A DNA stretch of 64,000 nt from Myxococcota bacterium. Lineage in GTDB: Bacteria > Myxococcota_A > UBA796 > UBA2385. The position numbers and the translations under genes were made by a program. The stretch is from assembly GCA_023150805.1 (NCBI GenBank), contig JAKLKF010000012.1, positions 1 through 64,000 on the forward strand, read 5' to 3'. This document shows positions 46,985-54,646 of the stretch, piece after piece. Below the pieces are notes generated by a model. That model was not told where the DNA came from and did not search any database. It saw only the letters and a program-made list of their open reading frames with translations. Within the stretch, counting starts at the first letter, position 1; each line of letters begins with the position of its first letter.

Positions 46985-48010
46985 TCAGCCCGCGCCGCCC
47001 GAGAAGGGGCGCAGCTCGTCGGTCTGGAAGGACAGGGCGTAGAGGTCGTTGACGCCCATGCAGACCTCGCGGCGCGCGCAGCCCTCGCAGGCGGGCACGT
47101 GGGTGCGCTTGCGGTCGGGCGCCCAGGAGTAGATCCCCGCGAAGGCCACCTTGCCGGGGACGGACTGCCACTCGACGGTGACGCGGGGATCCCAGTGCAG
47201 GTCGTTGCTGCAGCTCCAGTGGGGGCCGAGCAGGCACATCGGCACCCCGAAGAAGCGCAGCACCGCGTCGGGCGCGCGCGCGGGGAGCAGGGGCAGGATG
47301 CGGGCGAGGTCGGCCAGCCGGGGCGCGAGCTCGGTGAAGCGGTCGAAGCCGCCGCCCTCCGCCGTCAGGTTGCTCACGACGATGAGGCGCGCCCCCAGCT
47401 CGCCCAGCAACGCCACCGTGTCGGGGAGCTGCTCGATGTTGCGCGCGGTGACGACCGTGTTGGCGAACAGGCCGAAGCCGGGCTGGCGGCGCGCGAGGCG
47501 CATGGCCGCCGTCACGGTCTCGAAGCTGCCGACGCGGCCGGCGAGCGCGTCGTGGACCGCGGCCGAGGGGCCGTGCACGCTGAACAGGGCCTCGTCGAGC
47601 CACGGCAGCGCCCGCTCCGCGAAGTCGGGACGCGAGAGCATGGTCCCGATGGTCCCGACGCTGGTCCGCATGCCCAGGCGGCGCGCGAGCTGCAGGGCCT
47701 CGACGAAGCGAGGATGGATCGTCGGCTCGCCCCCCGTGAAGTGCACGGAGCGCACGCCGCGGCTGGCGTGCAGGCGGAGCACCGTCGCCACGCGCCCCCA
47801 GGTCACCGGGAAGGCGCGGTAGGACGCCATCCGGTGCTCCTCGCTGCAGAAGGCGCAGCGCTCGGGGCAGTGGTAGGTCAGGTGCAGCTCCAGCCGCTGC
47901 ATCACCTGCCCCTTGGGACCGATCCAAGGGCGCGCGTCGGCCGACAAGCCCAGCTCGCTCTGCTGGGTCGGGCTGGGCAGGTGACCGGGGGACGCCGCGG
48001 GCGAGGTCAT
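46985..48010 (-). CDS. radical SAM protein B
   Basis: The 341-residue enzyme has CPERCAFC (C48, C52, C55), GGEPTIHPRF and SVHGPSAAVHDALAG, and a C-terminal PMC, a Cys in HWSCSN and CEGCARREVC (C-x2-C-x5-C). It is homologous in layout to radical SAM A and to the enzymes at 54647 and 60414. A substrate peptide is likely but not shown. The ATG at 48010 lies 4 nt after the stop of radical SAM C, so they are co-translated. The N-terminal 35 residues (SPAASPGHLPSPTQQSELG) are low complexity. Confidence 0.85.
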   Translation of the reverse strand: MTSPAASPGHLPSPTQQSELGLSADARPWIGPKGQVMQRLELHLTYHCPERCAFCSEEHRMASYRAFPVTWGRVATVLRLHASRGVRSVHFTGGEPTIHPRFVEALQLARRLGMRTSVGTIGTMLSRPDFAERALPWLDEALFSVHGPSAAVHDALAGRVGSFETVTAAMRLARRQPGFGLFANTVVTARNIEQLPDTVALLGELGARLIVVSNLTAEGGGFDRFTELAPRLADLARILPLLPARAPDAVLRFFGVPMCLLGPHWSCSNDLHWDPRVTVEWQSVPGKVAFAGIYSWAPDRKRTHVPACEGCARREVCMGVNDLYALSFQTDELRPFSGGAG

Positions 48011-48014
48011 CGCG

Positions 48015-49016
48015 TCAGCCCCCGCCGGTGGCGGCGCGCGGGCCCCGGCGCTTGGAGGCCAGCCACGCCGGGTAGAGGCCGCGCACCAGCCGGGTCAAGG
48101 CGGCGTCGACCGCCTGGGTCGACGCCCAGACCCCCTCCGGCAGCGCCTGGCGCAGCAGCTCCTCGACCCGGGCGGCGCCCGCCGCGAGCGCATCGGGCGT
48201 GGGGGGTTCGTCCAGGCTGCCCAGCCGGGTCTGTCCACGCAGCCCGTCGAGCTGGCCCGACAGGCCGACGTTGCTGGGGTGGACGCTGCGGTCGGCGTCC
48301 ACGACCAGGCCGGTGTTGAAGAAGGGGGTGGGCGCCCAGGTGAACAGGTTGCGCAGGTAGAGGGGGCGGCCGGCGGCCCACTCCGCCCGGATCCGCTGCC
48401 CGATGGCCGAGAAGCCCGCCTCCAGCGCGTCGAGCTGGGCGGGCCTCCACGGCAGGTAGTAGCCGGGCAGCAGGTTGAAGCGGCGGAAGCCCAGCTCCAG
48501 CAGGTGGGCGAAGTTCTCGGCCGCCCGGGGAGCGGTCGAGGGCGCGATGGTCTGCGTCACGACCAGGCGAGGGGCGCGGAGCAGCGCGGGCAGCAGGTCC
48601 CGCACGTGCTGGTAGCTGTCGGCCACCCCGGGCAGGGCGCGGCGCAGCCCGCGGTGGTCCTCGGGCCGCCCGTCCAGGCTCAGGGTCAAGATGACCTTGG
48701 GCCGGGCCGCGAGGAGGTCGAGCCAGCCGGCGTCGAGCCCCAGCCCGTTGGTGCTCAGGTAGACGCGCCGGATCTCGGGGCGGGCGCTGGCCTCCTCGAT
48801 GGCAGCCCGCACCACCTGGGGCACCAGCAGGGGCTCGCCGCCGAAGAGCTTCACGTCGCCCGGCCGGCGCGCGTCCACGTAGCGGGTGGCGAACAGCGAG
48901 ACGGCCGCGCGCGCGTCCTGCTCCGTCAGCGAGGGCCAGCCGTCCTTGGCGGTCGGGCAGTAGGCGCAGCGCAGGTTGCAGGCCCGCGTCACCGTCAGGA
49001 TCATCGACGGCGGCAT
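48015..49016 (-). CDS. radical SAM protein C, HxsC position
   Basis: The 333-residue radical SAM protein has CNLRCAYC (C13, C17, C20) near its start and KLFGGEPLL. I see no further cysteines, so it has no auxiliary cluster and differs from the other five enzymes of the locus. In HXS systems a second maturase, HxsC, is expected next to the precursor and HxsB, and this gene holds that place, though its sequence does not strongly match what I recall of HxsC. The ATG at 49016 is used. The frame continues upstream, and a GTG overlapping the precursor stop (about 49096) is an alternative start. Confidence 0.78.
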   Translation of the reverse strand: MPPSMILTVTRACNLRCAYCPTAKDGWPSLTEQDARAAVSLFATRYVDARRPGDVKLFGGEPLLVPQVVRAAIEEASARPEIRRVYLSTNGLGLDAGWLDLLAARPKVILTLSLDGRPEDHRGLRRALPGVADSYQHVRDLLPALLRAPRLVVTQTIAPSTAPRAAENFAHLLELGFRRFNLLPGYYLPWRPAQLDALEAGFSAIGQRIRAEWAAGRPLYLRNLFTWAPTPFFNTGLVVDADRSVHPSNVGLSGQLDGLRGQTRLGSLDEPPTPDALAAGAARVEELLRQALPEGVWASTQAVDAALTRLVRGLYPAWLASKRRGPRAATGGG

Positions 49017-49090
49017 CGCCGCTGGCGCCGGGAAGGTCTCCCCGCGCGTCCCCTCACCCAGCACCGGGGCCGTCGGCTCCGCGCTGGGAC

Positions 49091-49423
49091 CTACCACTGC
49101 CCGTGGGAGCCGTGGCTGCCGTGGGAGCCGTGGCTGCCGTGGGAGCCGTGGCTGCCGTGCGAGCCGTGGCTGCCGTGCGAGCCGTGGCTGCCGTGCGAGC
49201 CGTGGCTGCCGTGCGAGCCGTGGCTGCCGTGCGAGCAGTGGGCCGCGAGCTGGATGCCGCCGCTGGCGGGGTCCGCGAGCAGGGCGTCCGCCTTGAGCAG
49301 CAGCTCGCTGCTGGCGTCGAGCTCCCCGGCGCTGGCCGCTTCGGTCCGCTGCAGGAAGTCGGCGGGCTTCTTGTCGATGGCGGGGAGCTTGGCGCTGCCC
49401 TTGTCCAGGTCCTTGGTGCTCAT
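49091..49423 (-). CDS. His-Xaa-Ser repeat peptide precursor (HxsA-like)
   Basis: The 110-residue peptide has an acidic/charged leader (MSTKDLDKGSAKLPAIDKKPADFLQRTEAASAGELD), a possible GG cleavage site at ASGG, then IQLAAHC and fifteen SHG triplets, and ends QW. Read as HGS, the triplets are His-Xaa-Ser with Xaa = Gly, the mark of HXS systems. The only Cys lies directly before the repeats. The ATG 49423 has AGGAGGT five bases upstream, overlapping the hxsB stop. It is flanked by radical SAM genes on both sides. I infer a ribosomally made, radical SAM-modified peptide; the modification is unknown. Confidence 0.85.
   Translation of the reverse strand: MSTKDLDKGSAKLPAIDKKPADFLQRTEAASAGELDASSELLLKADALLADPASGGIQLAAHCSHGSHGSHGSHGSHGSHGSHGSHGSHGSHGSHGSHGSHGSHGSHGQW
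49100..49234 (-). repeat. fifteen SHG codon triplets, 18-bp higher-order repeat
   Basis: The array encodes SHG fifteen times. His is always CAC. Gly is GGC except the last. Ser alternates between AGC and either TCC (three times, C-terminal side) or TCG (five times). So the DNA repeats every 18 bp, not 9. Confidence 0.95.
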
Positions 49424-49432
49424 GCCGACCTC

Positions 49433-50947
49433 CTAATCGTTGCCCGTGGCCGGCGGAGGAGTCTCCCGCGGCCGCGTGATCGTCCAGCGCTGGAAGATGC
49501 GCGCCAGGCTGCCGTCGTCGTCGGCCGCCAGGCGCTCGAAGAGCATGCGGGCGATGCCCATGTGCTGCATGCACTTGGGGGTGTTGGGCCGCTGCCCGAA
49601 CAGGTCGCCGGCCTGCATGTAGTTGTGCAGCGGGCGGACCCCGCAGTAGGGCGCGTTCCAGCACTCGTGGCACTGCGGCAGCCCGTCGAGCAGGCTGGCC
49701 ACGGCCATGGCGCGCACGGTCGGGTGGCGGATCGCGTCCTGGATGCTGGTCTCGCCCACGCGCCCCAGGGCGAACATGGGGTTGCCCATGGCGTCGATCA
49801 TCCGCCCCTCGTCGCTGGGGAAGATGGTGCCGTCGTAGTTGTAGGCGATCTGCCCCGTGCCCGCGCCGATCGGCGAGCGGATGTCGACGAAGTTGGGGTC
49901 GTCCGGGGTCAGCATCTTCTGCAGGAACAGGGCCGCCGTGCCCTCGATGATCTGCACACCGTCGCGGTTGAGCTGGATGATGTGGTCGAGCGCCTCCTCG
50001 TAGAAGCGCAGGAACTCGGGCATGTCCACGCCCACCACCTTCCAGGTCTTCGTGATGAAGCCGAAGGGGTTGAGCGGCCGCAGGTAGATGTTGCGGATGC
50101 CCAGCGACACGTACAGGTCGATCACCTCCCGCCAGTGGTCCATCGTCTTGCGGGTGGTGGTCATCAGGGCGTCGACGTGCCACAGCTCGGGATCGCGTCC
50201 CAGCTCCACGTACCGGCGGTTGAAGTAGGAGATCCACTTCATCACGGTGTCGTAGGCGCCCGCCCCCTTGCCGGTCCAGGGGCGGTTCCAGTCGTGCACG
50301 TGCTGCGGACCGTCCAGGCTGGTGCACAGCAGCACGTCGTTGGCCAGCAGCCACTCGGCCTTCTCCTCGTCCATGCAGGTCATGTTGGTGACGAGGCTGA
50401 AGTCCAGCGTCTTGCCTTCCTGGCGGTTCTTCTCCCGGCCGTACTCGACGACGAACTTGATGACGTCGAAGTTGACGGTCGGCTCGCCGCCCTGGAACTC
50501 GAAGGCGATGTAGGGGCTGGGCGACTGCATCGCCGTGTCGACCACCTTCTTGGCGGTCTCCAGGCTCATGTCGGTGTCGACCCGGTCCATGTCGGTGCGG
50601 GAGGCGTGGCAGTACTTGCAGGACTGGTTGCAGCGCAGCGTCGCGATCACGACGTGCAGGTGCGGCCCCATGCCCAGCCAGCGCTTCTTGCGCCGGAAGC
50701 GCTCGGCCACCGCTTCGGCGTCCATGCCGTCCCGCACGAAGCCCTTGGCCAGCAGGGCGGCGTGCTCGGCGTGGTCCGGGCCCAGTTCCCCCGCCAGCAG
50801 CGCCTGGAAGTCCGGCTCGGAGAGCAGGTGCCACTCGCCCGTGTCGTGGGTGAGGAGCACCTTGCCCGCCATCCGGCCGAAGCGGAAGGGCCCCAGCGCG
50901 TCGGCGTCCAGGCGCGGGTGCTGGAGTCGGAGGCTGCCGGTGCGCAT
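49433..50947 (-). CDS. hxsB: HxsB-like radical SAM/SPASM maturase
   Basis: The 504-residue enzyme has an N-terminal segment FRFGRMAGKVLLTHDTGEWHLLSEPDFQALLAGELG, which matches the leader-type domain I recall from HxsB. Then comes the radical SAM core CNQSCKYC (C106, C110, C113), FEFQGGEPTVNFD and LCTSLDGPQHVHDWNR. The C-terminal SPASM part has CHECWNAPYCG and a later CMQHM. HxsB is one of the two maturases of His-Xaa-Ser systems. ATG 50947 overlaps the stop of the small HxsD-like gene (TGATG). The repeat-peptide gene follows by 10 bp. Assigned from memory of the family, not by a search. Confidence 0.82.
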   Translation of the reverse strand: MRTGSLRLQHPRLDADALGPFRFGRMAGKVLLTHDTGEWHLLSEPDFQALLAGELGPDHAEHAALLAKGFVRDGMDAEAVAERFRRKKRWLGMGPHLHVVIATLRCNQSCKYCHASRTDMDRVDTDMSLETAKKVVDTAMQSPSPYIAFEFQGGEPTVNFDVIKFVVEYGREKNRQEGKTLDFSLVTNMTCMDEEKAEWLLANDVLLCTSLDGPQHVHDWNRPWTGKGAGAYDTVMKWISYFNRRYVELGRDPELWHVDALMTTTRKTMDHWREVIDLYVSLGIRNIYLRPLNPFGFITKTWKVVGVDMPEFLRFYEEALDHIIQLNRDGVQIIEGTAALFLQKMLTPDDPNFVDIRSPIGAGTGQIAYNYDGTIFPSDEGRMIDAMGNPMFALGRVGETSIQDAIRHPTVRAMAVASLLDGLPQCHECWNAPYCGVRPLHNYMQAGDLFGQRPNTPKCMQHMGIARMLFERLAADDDGSLARIFQRWTITRPRETPPPATGND

Positions 50948-51204
50948 CAGGTCGTTCCCCCGCCGTCGCCCCGCAGGGTCGCCTCGGCCTGGTTCCGCCG
51001 GACCACGGTCTCCGCGAGCACGTGGTTGCAGAAGTGGTCGACCAGGACGTCGGCCACGTCCGGGTCGACCTGCTCGAAGCGCACCGTCAGCTCGTGCTCC
51101 GAGGGCAGCACGGTCACGCGCGCCACGCCGGCGTACTGCGAGGCGACCGCCTCGACCGCCCCGTCGTCGTAGAGCGAGCGATGCAGAGAGACCTCAGGAG
51201 CCAC
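50947..51204 (-). CDS. second HxsD-like small protein
   Basis: The 85-residue protein has VSLHRSLYDDGAVEAVASQYAGVARVTVLPSEHELTVRFEQ and DHFCNHVLAETVVRRNQ. This lines up by eye with the HxsD-like protein upstream (LYPLDAIYGAAYLF, then ELANELLNQVLRVRI), so it is probably a divergent duplicate. I chose GTG 51204, which has GGGAGG six bases upstream; GTG 51210 would abut that site. It overlaps the upstream gene by 11 bp and the hxsB start by one base. It may bind the precursor or the maturase, by analogy with small partner proteins. Confidence in the family is moderate. Confidence 0.68.
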   Translation of the reverse strand: MAPEVSLHRSLYDDGAVEAVASQYAGVARVTVLPSEHELTVRFEQVDPDVADVLVDHFCNHVLAETVVRRNQAEATLRGDGGGTT

Positions 51205-51676
51205 CGCCACCCTCCCGCTCGGCGGGCGCGTCCCAGGGCACGCTGATCTCCAGGTCGTCCTGGGCCAGCTCCTCCTGGTCGAGCTCAGCCAGGAGCTGGT
51301 CGATGCTGGACCGGGTCGAGGTGCTGAAGAAGGCGCGGGCCATGTAGTACTCGCGGATCTTCCGGGTCGAGTCCCCGATGCGCACCCGCAGGACCTGGTT
51401 GAGCAGCTCGTTGGCCAGCTCGCCGGCCAGGGCCTCCAGCGCGGCGGGATCGGTCGGGCCCTTGGGCTTCAGCCGCACCTCGACCTGCTTGTCCGCCGAC
51501 CGGTGCAGGTACACCCAGCAGCGGTCCACGAACAGGTAGGCGGCGCCGTAGATGGCGTCGAGGGGGTACAGCTCCTCGTCGACGCGCAGGGCCACGCGCC
51601 GGCCGTCCTCCAGCCAGGTCAGCTCGTCCACCAGCGCCTCGGCCGGGGTCGAGGTCTCCACGCTCACGTCGCTCAC
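51194..51676 (-). CDS. hxsD: HxsD-like protein
   Basis: The 160-residue protein's core (VALRVDEELYPLDAIYGAAYLFVDRCWVYL and LANELLNQVLRVRIGDSTRKIREYYMARAFF) resembles HxsD, a small component always found with HxsB and HxsC. HxsD is usually shorter (about 90-120 residues). Here there is an acidic C-terminal extension (LDQEELAQDDLEISVPWD). The role of HxsD is not established. GTG 51676 overlaps the stop of the Tat-protein gene (GTGA). The gene lies in the middle of the leftward operon. Confidence 0.78.
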   Translation of the reverse strand: MSDVSVETSTPAEALVDELTWLEDGRRVALRVDEELYPLDAIYGAAYLFVDRCWVYLHRSADKQVEVRLKPKGPTDPAALEALAGELANELLNQVLRVRIGDSTRKIREYYMARAFFSTSTRSSIDQLLAELDQEELAQDDLEISVPWDAPAEREGGGGS

Positions 51677-52221
51677 GTCAGGCTCTCCGGGCCATAGGCC
51701 AGCAGGCGCTCGTCGTGCGGCTCCATCCGGGCCAGCTCGCCGAGGTCCCCCTGCGAGGACAGCTCGTTGGACCGGATGTGGGCCGCGAGCCCCATGACCA
51801 CGCGCCCCAGGGACTCGTCGGTGGGCTTGTCGCCCTGCCCGCCGTCCATGAGCACCAGGTCCAGCAGCTCGGTGTGCGCCACGCCCCGGGGGCTACCCCG
51901 CCGGTGGCAGAGGTGCACGCGGCCGACCGCGCCGTCGCGGTGCTGCAGCGTGAGCACGCTGGCCCCGCGCTCCACCGCGCCGAGGTGGGCGACGAACCAG
52001 CCCGCTCCGACGTGCGAGCCGCGGGTCAGCGGCGCCAGCAGCCACCACGGCCCTGCGCCGGCCTGGGGCGAGGGAGGGGCCGACGAGCGCCCGGCGTCGG
52101 ACGCTTCCGCCCCGCCGGGCGCGGGAGGCAGGCTCGAACCCACGGCGGCGGTGCCGACCACCACCGTGGCCACCGCCGTTCCCAGGCCGATCTGCTGCAG
52201 GACCTTGCGACGAGAGTCCAT
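51673..52221 (-). CDS. Tat-signal secreted protein in HXS operon
   Basis: The 182-residue protein begins MDSRRKVLQQIGLGTAVATVVVGTAAVG, a twin-arginine signal with SRRKVL and a long hydrophobic stretch. Tat export implies folding, and often cofactor binding, in the cytoplasm. The mature part (GPWWLLAPLTRGSHVGAGWFVAHLGAVERGASVLTLQHRDGAVGRVHLCHRRGS) contains several His residues and one Cys. No family is recognised. ATG 52221 overlaps the lipoprotein stop by one base (TGATG). It may act with the modified peptide at the cell envelope; that is inference from context. Confidence 0.75.
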   Translation of the reverse strand: MDSRRKVLQQIGLGTAVATVVVGTAAVGSSLPPAPGGAEASDAGRSSAPPSPQAGAGPWWLLAPLTRGSHVGAGWFVAHLGAVERGASVLTLQHRDGAVGRVHLCHRRGSPRGVAHTELLDLVLMDGGQGDKPTDESLGRVVMGLAAHIRSNELSSQGDLGELARMEPHDERLLAYGPESLT

Positions 52222-54542
52222 CACCACACCCCGTTCGTGATCTCGAGCTCGTAGTGCTGGCAGCTCATGGAGACCGAGCCCTTGCGCACCACCTTGATGT
52301 AGAAGTCCCGCGAGTCGTCCGCGCAGGTGTTGTAGAGCGCCGACCCGCCGCTGCAGGACCGCGTGTCCGAGGGGATCGTGTGCACTCCCTCGCCCTTGTC
52401 CTGGTTGAACCAGGAGTACTCGTTCGTCGCCGTCGCGCACTCGACCGCGGTGCTGTCGTAGGAGTCGTCGTAGACCGTGAACTCGTAGGTCGAGGCGCCC
52501 TCGACCAGCTCGACGGCGAACTTGAAGTAGTCGATGCCCGCCGAGACGTCGTCGCTGACGTCGTCGCTGGCCGTGACCCGGTACCAGTCGGCCTCGTCCC
52601 CCTCGAGCATGTTGCCCTCGATGGAGATGGTGTCGACGCCGTCGTCGGAGATGCTGCTCCACTCGCTGATGGCGTCACGCCCCTCGTCGCCGTAGCCGGC
52701 GCTGTCCTCGAAGGTGTCGTAGGGGTCGCAGACCTCGGTGCTGACGGTGTTGCTGTCGGCCGAGGTGTTGCCCGCGGAGTCGGTGCAGGTCGCGTAGCAC
52801 TCGTTGACCTCGCCCCGGCTGAGCGTCGTCGACCAGGAGAAGGTGCCTCCCGAGGTGCAGGTGTCGGTGTCCGACCAGCTCGACAGCGAGTCGCTGCAGT
52901 AGAAGGTCAGGTCGCAGAGCGCCTCGCAGGTGCCGGTCAGGGTGACCGACTCCTCGTTGCGGTAGGCGAAGGGCGTGTTGATCTCCGGCGCGTCCGGCGC
53001 CGTGCCGTCGTTGATCGTGACGTAGTCGCTGGCCGAGGTCCCGTCCTCCTCGCCGTCGTTGGGGGTGACCACGCACTCCCAGCCCTGGCCGTGGGCGGTG
53101 TAGCTGCTGTCCACGGTGTTGGTCGTGACCGTCGAGAGGGCGCCGTCGCGGTACCACTCGTAGCGATACTCGATCCGGTCGCCGTCGGCGTCGGTGGAGG
53201 CCGTCAGGACCTCGCAGTAGAGGTCGTCCTCGGGCTCGGGGCGCTCGGGCGAGATGCCCACGACGGGCGCGGTCGGCTGGGCGTTCTCGATCTGGGTGGT
53301 CGGGCTGGTGACCGGGGTGCCGTCGACGTAGCTGTCGTAGGGCGTGATCTGGACCTGGACCAGGTCGCCCTTGGTCGTCTTGGCCGCCGGGTAGGTGCCG
53401 GTCGTCTCGCCGGTGTCCACCGTGCCGTTGACGGTCCACTGGTAGCGGTAGCGCTCGCTGTCGCCGTCCTGGTCGAACCAGCCCGACGGCGAGGCGACCA
53501 GGTCCACGGTGGTGTCCGGCGCCGAGGGGGTGATCGCCACCGAGTCGACCGAGGGCCCCGAGTTCTCCACGGTGATCGAGTCGTAGCCCGGGTCGCCGTA
53601 GCCATAGCCGTCGTTGGGGTAGGCGTAGACCTCCCAGTACTGCCCGCGCACGGTGACGCCGCGGCTGACGGTGTCGTTGCTGCCCGACTGGTAGAGGGCG
53701 CCCCCCAGGTACCAGTCGTAGCGGTAGGTCACGGCGTCACCCTCGGGATCCGCCGCGTCCGCGGTGACCACGGCCACCAGGCTCTCGCCCGACGCGGCCG
53801 GCTCGGGCGAGATGACGACCGAGGGCGCCCCCGGGCGCGCGTTGACCGACAGGGTCGCGGTGTCCTGGTCCGTGCGTCCCGCGCTGTCCGTGACCTCCAC
53901 CGTGATCAGGTGGTCGCCGTTGCTCAGCGTGCCGGCGGCGGTCCAGGCCCCCGAGGAGGAGGGCGCGGCCGACAGGCCGAGGTCGCCGTCGACCGACGAG
54001 CGGACCGAGACCACCAGGTCCTCGGAGGAGTCCTCGGCGTCGGCCACCTGGGCCTCGAAGACGATGAGATCCCCCGGCTCGAAGAAGTCCCCGGAGGCCG
54101 GCGTCACCAGATCGATCGAGGGAGGCGTGTTCTCCTCGATGACGACCGACACGGTGGCGCTGGCCGTGTCCAGCCGGGGGTCGGTCACCGTGACGGTCAC
54201 GGTCTGCTCGCCGACCTCGTCGAAGGTCCAGTCGCAGGTGGCGGTACCGTCGGAGTTCACCGGCGCCGTGGTGCACATCGTGGAGGTGCCCGTGACCCAG
54301 GCGTGGTCCAGGTCGGAGAGCGCCGTCTCGTCGAAGACCTGGGCGAGCGCCTCGAAGCGCACCGACTGGCCCTGGAAGAAGCGCGCACCCTCGGAGGGCG
54401 AGGTGATGGTCACGGCCGGCGGCTCGTGCCGGATGTTGACCGTCTTGTCGCCGCTGCAGCCCGCCATGAGCAGGGCCAGCAGCGCCGCGCCTGCGACAGG
54501 CGCAGGTACAGCGTGGCGGTGCGAGGGGACACTGCAGGGCAT
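52221..54542 (-). CDS. Ig-like/PKD surface lipoprotein, first gene of HXS operon
   Basis: The 773-residue lipoprotein has signal peptide with lipobox LLMAGC (Cys29) and about five Ig-like/PKD-type modules (PPAVTITSPSEGARFFQGQSVRFEAL, PPSIDLVTPASGDFFEPGDLIVFEA and later WYLGGALYQSG). From CDPYDTFEDSAGYGDEGRDAISEW it has a C-terminal domain of about 150 residues shared with the divergent giant lipoprotein. That domain ends CQHYELEITNGVW. It heads the leftward operon, whose next genes are the Tat protein and hxsD. Export and surface exposure are expected. Whether it is a substrate or a scaffold for the peptide is unknown. Confidence 0.85.
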   Translation of the reverse strand: MPCSVPSHRHAVPAPVAGAALLALLMAGCSGDKTVNIRHEPPAVTITSPSEGARFFQGQSVRFEALAQVFDETALSDLDHAWVTGTSTMCTTAPVNSDGTATCDWTFDEVGEQTVTVTVTDPRLDTASATVSVVIEENTPPSIDLVTPASGDFFEPGDLIVFEAQVADAEDSSEDLVVSVRSSVDGDLGLSAAPSSSGAWTAAGTLSNGDHLITVEVTDSAGRTDQDTATLSVNARPGAPSVVISPEPAASGESLVAVVTADAADPEGDAVTYRYDWYLGGALYQSGSNDTVSRGVTVRGQYWEVYAYPNDGYGYGDPGYDSITVENSGPSVDSVAITPSAPDTTVDLVASPSGWFDQDGDSERYRYQWTVNGTVDTGETTGTYPAAKTTKGDLVQVQITPYDSYVDGTPVTSPTTQIENAQPTAPVVGISPERPEPEDDLYCEVLTASTDADGDRIEYRYEWYRDGALSTVTTNTVDSSYTAHGQGWECVVTPNDGEEDGTSASDYVTINDGTAPDAPEINTPFAYRNEESVTLTGTCEALCDLTFYCSDSLSSWSDTDTCTSGGTFSWSTTLSRGEVNECYATCTDSAGNTSADSNTVSTEVCDPYDTFEDSAGYGDEGRDAISEWSSISDDGVDTISIEGNMLEGDEADWYRVTASDDVSDDVSAGIDYFKFAVELVEGASTYEFTVYDDSYDSTAVECATATNEYSWFNQDKGEGVHTIPSDTRSCSGGSALYNTCADDSRDFYIKVVRKGSVSMSCQHYELEITNGVW

Positions 54543-54568
54543 CGCCGGCTCCGGGAACTCGGACTCGG

Positions 54569-54597
54569 AGCCTACAGGAACCCGGAGGGGTCCGCAA
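54569..54597 (-). promoter_or_regulatory. promoter of HXS operon
   Basis: On the minus strand TTGCGG (54597-54592), a 17-bp spacer and TAGGCT (54574-54569) form a good promoter. The predicted start leaves about 20 nt before the lipoprotein ATG at 54542, which has GGAG upstream. The intergenic gap to the radical SAM gene is 104 bp. Confidence 0.5.
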
Positions 54598-54646
54598 GCG
54601 CCGCGTCAAGATCACCAAGCGTCGCAGGGGCCCGGGGGCGACCACC

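Noticed and set aside
49103-51172. Plus-strand ORF with GAVAAV repeats
   Set aside because: It is the antisense reading of the SHG repeat and of hxsB; the repeat pattern is explained by the minus-strand peptide.
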